DNA of 54,739 bases from Vibrio sp. D404a (GCF_030248535.1 NZ_JAHGAJ010000032.1:1-54739), one strand, 5' to 3'. Shown: positions 25,126 through 33,500, counted from the first letter of the stretch. Numbers and translations: made by a program. Notes: generated by a model not told the origin, from the letters alone.

Positions 25126-25676
25126 TGATTGTAACCGTTCTCGATACAGAAACGACAGGTATTGATGTTGAGCAAGACAAGATCATTGAATTGGCAATGT
25201 CTGTTTACCGGAAAGAAGAGGGTGGGTTTCGTCAGGTCGGAAAGACTTGGAACCCTCTAATTTGGACACCTCGAAAAATCGACCCTAAAGCATATGCAGT
25301 TCACCATATCAGTGAGAAAGATTTAGAGGGTAAGCCCTCTTTTTCTGAGATTGCACCACGCTTAATTAAGATTCTAGAGAAGTCTGATTTTGTAGTGGCG
25401 CACAACGGTCACGCTTTCGATTTGCCTATGATTGTTTTCAACTTAATGGCAGATGGTTTTGACGTTCCTCAGAACTTTCACGCTATCGATACGATGGTTG
25501 ACGGTCGTACAACAACGGCACTAGGTAAAGTGCCAAACCTGCAGGAGTTTTGTTGGTCAATGGGTGTAGATTACAACCCAGACCTCGCTCACAGAGCTGA
25601 TTATGATACAGAAGTTCTGGCGCAGGCTTTCTTTAAAGCATTAGATTTTGGCTATTTAGAGCTTAAAGCCTCTTGA
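25125..25676 (+). CDS. DnaQ-like DEDDh 3'-5' exonuclease
   Basis: The ATG at 25125 is used (GGAGG just upstream, overlapping the preceding stop). The 183-aa enzyme has ExoI LDTETTGID (residues 7-15), ExoII VVAHNGHAFDLPMI and ExoIII HRADYDTEVLAQ with the DEDDh histidine. It removes nucleotides from 3' ends, as in DNA polymerase III epsilon or stand-alone repair exonucleases. Its operon with RNase H suggests primer or flap processing during plasmid replication. Confidence 0.9.
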   Translation: MIVTVLDTETTGIDVEQDKIIELAMSVYRKEEGGFRQVGKTWNPLIWTPRKIDPKAYAVHHISEKDLEGKPSFSEIAPRLIKILEKSDFVVAHNGHAFDLPMIVFNLMADGFDVPQNFHAIDTMVDGRTTTALGKVPNLQEFCWSMGVDYNPDLAHRADYDTEVLAQAFFKALDFGYLELKAS

Positions 25677-25700
25677 GATAATCAACCTCACTGATATACT
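25673..25700 (+). promoter_or_regulatory. sigma-70-type promoter of candidate sRNA 1
   Basis: -35 TTGAGA (25673-25678), 16-bp spacer, extended -10 TGA-TATACT (25692-25700). It overlaps the exonuclease stop codon and drives transcription to the right into the noncoding interval. Confidence 0.7.
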
Positions 25701-25706
25701 CGCAGT

Positions 25707-25806
25707 GTGGAACCTTTATAGGTTTCTCTTTGTGTGAACATGAAAATGTTCGTAGTGGGGTAGTGGCCTACGCTCTGAAACCGATCCTTGTGATCGGTTT
25801 TATTGT
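25707..25806 (+). ncRNA. candidate trans-acting sRNA 1 with anti-leader sequence
   Basis: A roughly 100-nt interval with its own promoter and a Rho-independent terminator (ACCGATC-CTTGT-GATCGGT, then TTTATTGTTT). Inside are GAACAT-GAAA-ATGTTC and CGTAG/CTACG stems. The segment GGTTTCTCTTTGTGTG (25721-25736) is the reverse complement of the shared mRNA leader CACACAAAGAGAAACC. It therefore could pair with the ribosome binding region of many plasmid genes. There is no convincing ORF. Confidence 0.65.
25778..25806 (+). terminator. Rho-independent terminator of candidate sRNA 1
   Basis: AACCGATC-CTTG-TGATCGGTT stem followed by TTATTGTTT. Confidence 0.8.
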
Positions 25807-25874
25807 TTCTGGCGTTTGTCATTTCCTCGCTTCTATCCCCGTTCCTCTCTGATTACTATAAGTCTCACACTAAC

Positions 25875-25892
25875 TAAGTTACTGGTGACTTA
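25875..25892. promoter_or_regulatory. shared dyad overlapping a start codon
   Basis: TAAGTTACTGGTGACTTA; its last base is the A of the ATG at 25892. A TACTATAA box lies at 25855. Any transcript starting within the dyad would be almost leaderless. Confidence 0.7.
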
Positions 25893-26352
25893 TGAACCAT
25901 TTCTACAATAAAAAAGGTGCACGAATCAAAAAGGAAGCTTGGAAACAGCTTCGCAAAAAGGATTCGTATTCCATCGTTCGCCAATACTGCAATGACGACA
26001 TCATGATCTCTGCTGAATGGACAGGGGAGCCTGATAGCCGCACTGCTCCCGATGACCGAAAGTTATTCACAATATTTGTACACAACAATGTGAATGGCAG
26101 TTGGATAAAGGATGTTTCTTTAACCAATACCTTCCGTTCCGAAGAGGCTATGGATGTTGCCTTTGAAGATCTACTTCTGCGCTTTACTGACTCTGAATTG
26201 GATGAGGAAGAGGGCGTTATCGAGAAGGGCAATATGCTAGAGCCTGAAAGGAAGAGGTTATTAGACCGGAGTATGAAGATGAGCCATCTTCGGATGAAGA
26301 GGCAGTATCCGCTCCGTCGTCTAGCATTTCAGGTCTTGGTGCCTGGTCTTAA
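25892..26352 (+). pseudogene. hypothetical protein with C-terminal frameshift
   Basis: The frame from 25892 encodes a basic N-terminus (MNHFYNKKGARIKKEAWKQL) and a mixed middle, and turns into unlikely coding after LEPERK. Adding one A in the AAA run near 26245 continues as EEVIRPEYEDEPSSDEEAVS to a TAA at 26350-26352, an acidic tail like those of neighbouring genes. Total about 154 aa. No family recognised. Confidence 0.5.
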
Positions 26353-26462
26353 TGAAATGGCAGTTCACTGGCACTTCCACTAGTGCGTGTAGGACTGCCA
26401 ACTTCACTCTATTACTATAAACACATCAACGAAACACACTCACTAAACAAAGAGAAACCGTA

Positions 26463-27051
26463 ATGACTACAACAACTATCGCACCTGCTGACACTGATCT
26501 AGATGCTCTATTAGCTGACCTAGACCTTGAAGAAATTGAAGCTTCAAACACTGAGCCTAAGCCAGAAGTTAAAGAAGAAGCCGAAGACGCTGATTTAGAT
26601 GCGCTGCTAGATGATATCGATGAACTGGTTATCGAAGATGCTGCAACTGAGACAAAGGTAGAAGCGTCCTCTGATATCGTTTTAGATGATCTAGACGATG
26701 AGCTTGAGGAACTGTTAGCCGGTGACCCAGCTGTATCGCCTAAGGCAGAGAAGAAAGATAACTCAGCCTTGTATGATGAAGATGAAGGCGAAGAAGAGGT
26801 TGTTCTTGCTGACGAACCAGTTGAAGAGAAGCCTGTCGCTAAGCCTGAAACAAAGAGTGAAGCGAAGAAGCCAGCTGCTAAACGTGGCCCGGGTGTAGCA
26901 GGTATGGCCAAGTCAGCCGCGATTCATACAAAACTCGGTGAGTCAGTGTATAGCCATGTTCTTCTTGAGAAGGCAGATACAAAGCTAGAAGATGCTGACC
27001 TTAAACAAGAACAGCATCCTTGTTGAGAAACTGACTAAAGCAGAGGCTTAA
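26463..27051 (+). pseudogene. acidic Ala/Glu-rich protein with a late frameshift
   Basis: The leader AAACAAAGAGAAACC precedes the ATG, the best match to candidate sRNA 1. The product has repeated DLDALLADLDLEE and DLDALLDDIDEL acidic motifs, a basic Lys/Pro/Ala stretch and the segment RGPGVAGMAKSAAIHTKLGE. The frame as written stops at 27026. Removing one A from the AAA near 27003 gives DLNKNSILVEKLTKAEA and a stop at 27049-27051. Related in style to 17155-17799. Function unknown. Confidence 0.6.
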
Positions 27052-27065
27052 TGCCTCTGTGAAAG

Positions 27066-27083
27066 TAAGTCATGCATGACTTA
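27066..27083. promoter_or_regulatory. shared dyad operator, perfect palindrome
   Basis: TAAGTCATGCATGACTTA is fully symmetric over 18 bp. The leader TACAAAGAGG and the ATG at 27108 follow. Confidence 0.85.
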
Positions 27084-27107
27084 CCACTACTACAAAGAGG
27101 AACACGT

Positions 27108-27404
27108 ATGGCAACACTAGTTAAAGCTGATTTGGTAGAACGATTAATCGAGCAAGGCATCATCACTGGCAGAAAGAATGCCAAGAACTTTGTTTAGACG
27201 TTTTTCGATACCATGAATGATGTGATTGTCGAAGAAGGGGAGTTGAAGTTATCAAGGTTCGGTAACTTTACTTGCCGCGATAAAGTCGCTCGTCCGGGTC
27301 GAAACCCTAAGACGCTAGAACCTAAAATTATTGCTGCTCGACGTGTTTGTACCTTCTCACCAGGAAATCACTTAAGAACACGATGCGAACAGCCGAAGAA
27401 ATAG
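27108..27404 (+). pseudogene. HU/IHF-like DNA-bending protein interrupted by TAG at codon 30
   Basis: The frame reads MATLVKADLVERLIEQGIIT, GRKNAKNFV, TAG (27195-27197), TFFDTMNDVIVEEGELKLSR, then GRNPKTLEPKIIAARRVCTF. That is a complete 98-aa HU/IHF fold with the DNA-binding arm (RPGRNPKT). The stop lies where HU proteins usually have Glu, Asp or Gln, a one-base change from CAG or GAG. If real, no DNA-binding arm would be made. It would otherwise organise plasmid DNA or assist the origin. Confidence 0.8.
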
Positions 27405-27637
27405 CAGCTACAGTACCTAGCGAGAACAAAAATGGTAATTGCTTTGAGATCCACTTGAAGCATTTACCTATCGAGTCACATTACAAGATAGTGTCATTCG
27501 GTATGACCCGATTGAAGCTAGAGGGCTTGCCGATATACACGGCCATTATGGTCCCTGGCACCAATTACCTGCTGATGTTTGTTAAGAGGGGAGTTCTTCC
27601 CCTTTTCTTTTATCTGTTATCTAATAACTCTCTCTAA
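27383..27637 (+). CDS. hypothetical protein, end uncertain
   Basis: The ATG at 27383 overlaps the HU-like gene end. The product begins MRTAEEIAATVPSENKNGNC and is beta-rich. The frame runs through a terminator hairpin into a hydrophobic tail (LPLFFYLLSNNSL). An extra T in the TTT near 27579 would end it at LMFC with a TAA before the hairpin, so the true protein may be about 66 aa. Confidence 0.45.
   Translation: MRTAEEIAATVPSENKNGNCFEIHLKHLPIESHYKIVSFGMTRLKLEGLPIYTAIMVPGTNYLLMFVKRGVLPLFFYLLSNNSL
27584..27612 (+). terminator. Rho-independent terminator
   Basis: AGGGGAG-TT-CTTCCCCTT followed by TTCTTTT, at the end of the HU-like operon. Confidence 0.65.
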
Positions 27638-27840
27638 ATCACTTCAAAAATGCGCTCTCTTTGCGTCTTCTCAGCGTTTTAACGCTCTAATTCTCGTCGT
27701 CGTATCTCTGAAATTTTAACGCGCTTATAGAGCGTTACAGCGCGATTTCACCTTGTAAATCAATTCCATATTTTAAAGTTTATTTCTATTTTGTAATTTA
27801 CTCGCCGTGACGTTATTGCTAGTATTAACACTCACTAAAC
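27638..27840. other. noncoding stretch with GCTCT/AGAGC repeats
   Basis: No gene. Contains several short inverted pieces such as GCGCTCT, AACGCTCTAA and AGAGCGTTACAGCGC. Similar CGCTCTC pieces occur at 18.6, 36.8 and 54.2 kb. Possibly structured leader RNA. Confidence 0.4.
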
Positions 27841-27856
27841 ACAAAGAGAAATCACG

Positions 27857-28201
27857 ATAAACCCAACCATTGAGCTATTTGCTTTTGTCCATCCCATAGA
27901 AAGCCAAACCAGAGGCGTATTGTACGCAGCGTTGAGCAGTGCTATCGGGGTGACATACCTCTCTATTTCCTCTGCCGATGCTACTGGCCGAATCCAAGTC
28001 ATGCCTTTTGAGAGCAAGAAAATTCTCATGAACGATGCCGAAGCCAAATGTCGCTTTGTTACTGGCTATGTGCGTCAAGATGAGAATGACGGTATCAGCA
28101 AGATGATATCTGAAGGGCATCAGCAAATGCTTATTGGTTGTCTAACTGAACAGTATCCACACCTGTTCGGTTTAGATACTGAAAGGGCAACTAAGTGTTA
28201 A
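27857..28201 (+). pseudogene. hypothetical protein with ATA at the start position
   Basis: The standard leader ACACAAAGAGAAATCACG is followed by ATA, not ATG, and then an open frame of 114 further codons: NPTIELFAFVHPIESQTRGV, then a globular sequence ending DTERATKC. The leader and reading frame argue that ATG became ATA (G to A). No other good start exists for 60 bases. ATA initiation is very rare, so expression is doubtful unless this is an error. It overlaps csrA. Confidence 0.55.
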
Positions 28202-28383
28202 TACTCAATCGTGGTAAAGGCCAAGCTTTTACCGTTACAGACAAAGATGGTAATGAGCTTTGCTCTATCAAGTTTGTAGACCTAGTAAATGGTCGCGGCA
28301 AATTCGCAATTGAAAAATTCAGCGATGATGTAGAAGTTCACCGCAGTGAAAGACTGGAAAAGGGTGAGAACAATGAAGATTGA
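28195..28383 (+). CDS. csrA: CsrA/RsmA-like RNA-binding regulator
   Basis: A 62-aa protein starting at GTG 28195: MLILNRGKGQAFTVTDKDGN, then FVDLVNGRGKFAIEKFSDDV and EVHRSERLEK. The MLILNR start, GQ near residue 10 and the VEVHRSE motif match CsrA, including the two RNA-contacting Arg residues (6 and about 51). The loop sequence is diverged. CsrA proteins bind GGA in leaders and control translation. A plasmid copy may retune host or plasmid mRNAs. It overlaps genes on both sides, so it belongs to a three-gene operon. Confidence 0.82.
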   Translation: MLILNRGKGQAFTVTDKDGNELCSIKFVDLVNGRGKFAIEKFSDDVEVHRSERLEKGENNED

Positions 28384-28753
28384 AACCTCACACATCACAG
28401 CAATGAAACAGGCTATGACTTCTAGCGATGAAGCAAGAGAAACCCTGTATCCGGTTTATCACGATATGGTCTTGTCTATCCGACCTAAGATTTCAGACAA
28501 GATGATGGCTGCATTCGAACACTCTGTACTAGCTGGTCAGACTTACGAAGCGGCAGCAAATGATTTAAAAATAACAAAAGTGGCTGTTGGTCAGCACACT
28601 GTTAGATGTCTTGGTCGTTTGATCGAGTACGAGCAGGTGATGGGTAGACAGATACCGCAAGAACTTATGGACGGCAAGGTAACAACGCCTTCCGCAGCTA
28701 AACACTTGGACTTCTTTAAAGAAGCTCACCGCAATTTTATTAACATGGATTAG
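28373..28753 (+). CDS. KorA/TrfB-like helix-turn-helix regulator
   Basis: The ATG at 28373 overlaps csrA. The 126-aa protein carries AGQTYEAAANDLKITKVAVG, then QHTVRCLGRLIEYEQVMG (about residues 57-95). This follows the TrfB/KorA pattern in which the helix-turn-helix is LGxTxxAVxQxVxR. In IncP plasmids KorA represses many backbone promoters through a common dyad at or near the -10. It is therefore the best candidate for the factor that binds the shared dyads here, by analogy only. Confidence 0.6.
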   Translation: MKIETSHITAMKQAMTSSDEARETLYPVYHDMVLSIRPKISDKMMAAFEHSVLAGQTYEAAANDLKITKVAVGQHTVRCLGRLIEYEQVMGRQIPQELMDGKVTTPSAAKHLDFFKEAHRNFINMD

Positions 28754-28848
28754 GAGAGGGACTTTCCGTCGCTCTGTATATAAATATATTTAAGAGATCT
28801 TAAATATATATATGAACAGAAGAGTCAAAACTCCCTCGCCAAGTCCTA
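28749..28848. repeat. large palindromic element, copy 2
   Basis: Outer arms ATTAGGAGAGGGA (28749-28761) and TCCCTCGCCAAGTCCTA (28832-28848) are exact reverse complements of the right and left outer arms of copy 1 at 10097-10196. The centre is an A+T-rich dyad (28775-28815) with a few mismatches. The inner CTTTCCGTCG is in the same orientation in both copies. It starts within the stop codon of the KorA-like gene. Confidence 0.8.
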
Positions 28849-28860
28849 GAGAGGAAGAGA

Positions 28861-29100
28861 ATGACGGAACTCGATTATTTATACGCTTTTATCGCTGATA
28901 ATGGCGGTGAAGAAGGGGAGGGGATCATCGCGTCGATGACTCCTCTTGGCGCAACGCCACTGGTTACAGGTAGTTACGAGACGGCAATGAAGATGAAGCC
29001 ATTAGCTGAGAATGTAGCGGAAGTGTCAGGTAAAGAAGTAAGAATGGTTAAGTATGCAAGGATCAATACCATTGAGGTTATGAACCATTCAGGCAACTAA
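28861..29100 (+). CDS. hypothetical 79-aa protein
   Basis: AGAGGAAGAGA lies just before the ATG. The product begins MTELDYLYAFIADNGGEEGE and has a Met/Lys-rich helix in the middle. No family recognised; possibly phage-like. Confidence 0.6.
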   Translation: MTELDYLYAFIADNGGEEGEGIIASMTPLGATPLVTGSYETAMKMKPLAENVAEVSGKEVRMVKYARINTIEVMNHSGN

Positions 29101-29116
29101 TTAAAGTTGCTTTTTA
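29092..29116 (+). terminator. Rho-independent terminator
   Basis: GGCAACT-AATTAA-AGTTGC followed by TTTTTA, overlapping the stop codon. Confidence 0.7.
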
Positions 29117-29130
29117 TTTCACCAACTCGA

Positions 29131-29148
29131 TAAGTAAGCAGTGACTAA
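29131..29148. promoter_or_regulatory. variant shared dyad
   Basis: TAAGTAAGCAGTGACTAA, about 33 bp upstream of the ATG at 29182. Confidence 0.5.
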
Positions 29149-29181
29149 TTTTTATGGTAACGACTAAGGATATGAGATATC

Positions 29182-30015
29182 ATGACTATCGCAAGCAACG
29201 CACTGGTTATCAAAGCACTTGATAGATGGGCTCGCTCTAAAGGCTTAAACATTGAGCTGAAAGCGCCCTCTGAATCACCTTTGATTGCTGTTATCAAAGA
29301 GTCTGACGGCTTTCAGCATGAAATCTTCATGCCTAAGTCAGTCAAGCTTCACGGTAACGAAGGTTGTCTTGCAGTGAAGCATCCTCGAACTGGCGAGCTT
29401 ATGAAAGAGTTTGCAAAAGAGGTGCTTTCTCAAGAAGAAGGGGTCAGCGTTAAGGCTAGCCACTTCAAAGTAGACTCCAAAAAGAGTCTGGATGAAACGA
29501 TTGATGAACTGCGTAAGTCAAAAGACTTTAGTGAAGACGGTGAACTTGATATCGAAGCCGAACTTAAGAAGATCGATAGTCTTATCGAACTGGTTAAGCA
29601 GGCTGCTCCTTCTAAGGAAGAAGCTGATAAGGCACTGAAGCCACTTTATGAGCTAAAAGAGCTGGCGCAAATTGCTTTGCATCTAAAGAAAACCAACTCG
29701 GAAACAGATGGAAAATGTAAGTGCCCTAAATGCACAGGTATCTCGCCTGGCATGTTGGTCTACATGAAATCGAAAGCAGAAGGTATTTTGCTTGAGCCTA
29801 TGAGCTTAAAAGATCTTCCTGTTGGTACTTTTTTCTTTACCGAAGATAAGGCGTTGTACATCGCGGTTGGCCTTGAGAAAGGCAAGATGCAAGATGAGTT
29901 CATCAACTCGGTGGTTATTTGCCCTGCTGAAATCGACGATCAGTACAAGGGTAAACCAATCAAACATCCACTTAGTACGACGGTTATACCGCTAGGCAAG
30001 GATATGCCTTTGTGA
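29182..30015 (+). CDS. hypothetical protein with CxCxxC knuckle
   Basis: A 277-aa protein beginning MTIASNALVIKALDRWARSK. The middle is a charged helical region, probably coiled coil (ELKKIDSLIELVKQAAPSKE), followed by GKCKCPKCTGISPGM, a possible zinc site, and a beta-rich C-terminus. The stop overlaps the GTG start of the next gene (GTGA), indicating coupling. Family not recognised. Confidence 0.65.
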   Translation: MTIASNALVIKALDRWARSKGLNIELKAPSESPLIAVIKESDGFQHEIFMPKSVKLHGNEGCLAVKHPRTGELMKEFAKEVLSQEEGVSVKASHFKVDSKKSLDETIDELRKSKDFSEDGELDIEAELKKIDSLIELVKQAAPSKEEADKALKPLYELKELAQIALHLKKTNSETDGKCKCPKCTGISPGMLVYMKSKAEGILLEPMSLKDLPVGTFFFTEDKALYIAVGLEKGKMQDEFINSVVICPAEIDDQYKGKPIKHPLSTTVIPLGKDMPL

Positions 30016-30341
30016 ATAGGGTACTAGCGGAAGAAAGTGAGTATAACAACTTGGCACTGCATAGTTCCTTTCTTAAAAGCTCCATAGATAGGAGTAAGAA
30101 GGGTCAGAAATTATGTATAACGTTGGGCTTTGCAGCCTTTATTTTTGGGGCTTTTAGCTTAGTCACTGGTGACTTGTTTTCAGTCACTATTAACTTATTT
30201 TTCAGTGGAGTGTACGCGGTTTTGTACCTTCATCTCAAGAAAAATTTGAAGCCTGTAATGGGGACGTTAGAAGCGGTTGAAAAACGGATGCAGCAGATTG
30301 CTATATCCAACCCTTTAGTTGCGAACCAAGCAGCTCACTAA
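30012..30341 (+). CDS. small membrane protein
   Basis: A 109-aa protein starting at GTG 30012. Two hydrophobic helices (LCITLGFAAFIFGAFSLVTG and LFSVTINLFFSGVYAVLYLH) are followed by a charged tail. Its coding sequence contains a good copy of the shared dyad at 30159. Function unknown. Confidence 0.6.
   Translation: MNRVLAEESEYNNLALHSSFLKSSIDRSKKGQKLCITLGFAAFIFGAFSLVTGDLFSVTINLFFSGVYAVLYLHLKKNLKPVMGTLEAVEKRMQQIAISNPLVANQAAH
30159..30176. promoter_or_regulatory. shared dyad inside a gene
   Basis: TTAGTCACTGGTGACTTG lies within the coding sequence of the membrane protein and encodes LVTGDL. The one clear copy not placed in front of a gene. Confidence 0.55.
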
Positions 30342-30502
30342 CAAAAACCTACAAGGAAGTAATGTAGGTGTCTGAGACTCATTGGCAAAAGAGAAAAAGC
30401 CCTTGAGCCTCAGATGTTTAGCCTACAAGCAGAAAGTAAGATCAACACATCACTTAAACGAGTGATAGCAAGTTGAACAGCTCACATAGGTTAAATGAGA
30501 AA

Positions 30503-33500
30503 ATGAATAAAACGATATTAGCAGCGGTGATATCCACCTCCCTATTAGCAGGGTGTGGTGGTGATGAAAACGCTATTGATCAAGAAGTCGATGTTTCAAG
30601 ACCCGGCGGCGACATGATTGAAGGGGACACTGGGACAGACAGTGACGGCCATGCCGGTGGCTCTGGTAGTGATAGTGACATAGGCGATGGTCTAGTCGAA
30701 GGCATGCCAGATGGTGATATGGGGATTCCTTTACCAGAATTTCCAATTATGCCTGAACCTGATTATGGCGATGATATTGAGGATGGTGCTGACTGTTCTC
30801 AAGGTGGATGCGAGTCAGGCACTCCTTCTCGCCCTGATTACGATATTGGTGATGATATTGTTGAAGGTGAGATGCCCGACAAGCCAGTAAAACCAGAAGA
30901 TCCAATCATTGATGATGGTAACGACGGTAGTGTTGATGGAACACCTGGTACTAAACCAGATGGTGACAGTGATTTCGTAGATAGCATTCCAGATAGTGAC
31001 TATGACGATGATATGAATATTGTTATCCCTGTACATCCTATCGATCCAGATCTAGAGCTTCCTATTGAGGAAGAACCTAATCACCCAGTTGATCCATCAC
31101 CTTCTATTCCTGGCACTGATGGCGATGAGGCAATTGATGGAGATCAGGGCGGCGAAAACGGCTGTGAAGGTGAGGGTTGTTACTACCCATCTATACCTCA
31201 TCCTGATGATGATGTTATCGAAGGTATGCCTGACGGTGACATGAACATCCCTTTACCAGAAAACCCTATTCAGCCTGAACCTGATTTTGGTGATGACATC
31301 ATAGATGGTGATCAAGGTGGAGATAATGGCTGCGAGGGAGAAGGGTGTTACTACCCATCTAAACCTCATCCTGATGACAGCATCGTTGAGGGTATGCCAG
31401 ATGGAGATATGAATATTCCATTGCCAGAGAACCCAATTCAACCTGAACCAGACTTTGGTGATGATATCGTAGATGGTGATCAGGGTGGAGATAATGGTTG
31501 TGAAGGCGAAGGTTGTTACTACCCGTCTAAACCTCATCCAGACGATGAAGTTGTAGAAGGTATGCCAGATGGGGATATGAACAACCCATTGCCTGAAAAT
31601 CCTATCCAGCCAGAACCAGATTATGGCGATGATGCTGATTCTGGCGGTGAAGAAGGTACTCCATCAACTCCTGATGAAGATACAGATCTAATTGAAGGCT
31701 GTAAAACCAGAAGATCCAATCATTGATGATGGTAATGACGGTAGTGTTGATGGTACTCCGGGTACCAAACCTGATGAAGATAGCGATTTTGTAGAAAGCA
31801 TCCCTGATGGCAGCTACGACGATGACATGAATGTTTGGATTCCAGAACATCCTATCGATCCAGACCCAGAGTTACCAATTGAGGAAGAACCTAATCATCC
31901 TATTGATCCATCTCCTTCGATCCCAGGAACTGATGGCGATGAAGCAATAGGTGATGGCGGCGTAGAAGGCACTGACCCTACAACTCCTGACAATGATTCT
32001 GACCTAATTGAAGGTGAGATGCCCGATAAGCCAGTAACTCCAGAAGATCCGATTATTGATGACGGAGGTGATGGCAGTGTAGACGGAACTCCGGGAACCA
32101 AACCTGATGGTGACAGTGATTTTGTCGAAAGCATCCCAGATGGTAGCTACGACGATGACATGAACCTCATCATTCCTGAGCATCCTATTGAAGAAAAACC
32201 TGAGTTACCAATTCAACCTGAACCAGACTTTGGTGATGACTTAGTAGACGGTGGCGGTGTAGACGGTACTCCCTCAACTCCTGATGAAGATACAGATCTA
32301 ATCGAAGGTGTTATGCCTGATAAACCTGTAAAACCAGAAGATCCAATCATTGATGATGGAGGCGATGGAAGCGTTGATGGAACACCGGGAACTAAACCTG
32401 ATGAAGACAGCGATTTTGTAGAAAGCATCCCTGATGGCAGCTACGACGATGATATGAACATTGTATTGCCGCAGCATCCTATTGAACCGCCTAAGCCTGA
32501 TGATAGTGAAGATATGATTGATGGCGATCAGGGTGGGCCTAATGGATGTTCTGGACCGGGTTGTTACTACCCAGGTAAGCCAAGTCCTGATGAAGACGAA
32601 AGTGACCTAATTGAAGGCGAGATGCCCGACAAACCAGTAAAACCAGAAGATCCAATTATTGATGATGGTGAAGATGGCAGTGTTGATGGAAAACCGGGTA
32701 CTAAGCCTGACGAAGACAGTGATTTCGTAGAAAGCATTCCTGATGGAAGCTATGACGATGATATGAACATCTGGATTCCTGAGCATCCTATCGAGCCTGA
32801 ACCTGAACTTCCGATTCAACCTGAGCCTGACTATGGTGACAAACCAATTATTGATGACGGTGAAGATGGTAGTGTTGATGGAAAACCGGGTACTAAGCCA
32901 GATGATGACAGTGACTTTGTTGATGGCCTTGAATTTGATGTCAACGTTAGTGTTCGAACATTAAAGCTAAAGCCATACACGAAAGTTGGGAAGCATACTC
33001 CTTTATCATCTAGTGTTGTTGAGACAATGGGTATTAGCTATGGCGGTCACGTTGAACTTCCGACCGTTGAATACTCCTTTGTAAATGACGACGGTGTTTC
33101 CTTTAGTCGACCTGAGTGTCTAGAAGATCGAAACCCTCGCATCAACAGAATTACAGAGGTTAGTGATAAGTATTATGTGATGTCATTATCTCATCCCGGA
33201 TCGGCTAAAGACTGTAGTTGGGGGGAGCATGACAAAACAAGTGATTACATTGTCCATAAGGATGAAGGATATGCTTTAGAGCTTCCATTTTCTGTTGACA
33301 TGTACGGCAAAGAATACGCTCACTTGAAGCCTCATAGTGCTCATAACACAACTGACAGAGTTATCCTGCTTGCTTACCCAGAGAATGGGAACGAACATCA
33401 GTTGGCTTACATTGTTCGTCCTGAACTGAACATAATAAAGCCAACTATGAGAATAGATCGACCAATTGAAGGAGCAAGTAACTGGGCGATATTCAGACCT

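Noticed and set aside
26426..26911. Leftward Ser-rich ORF
   Set aside because: Antisense shadow of the acidic gene at 26463.
4468..27404. Alternative genetic code with TAA/TAG read as Gln
   Set aside because: Most genes end normally at TAA or TAG, and no tRNA gene is visible. Four local stops are better explained by mutation or error.
10097..28848. Hairpin telomeres of a linear plasmid
   Set aside because: The dyads recall protelomerase sites, but no protelomerase gene is present, the copies lie inside the molecule, and the ends of the window look like one circular origin.
30815..32819. Leftward ORFs within the lipoprotein repeats
   Set aside because: They are reverse-strand shadows of Asp/Pro-rich repeats, with Ile/Thr- or Ser-rich nonsense products.
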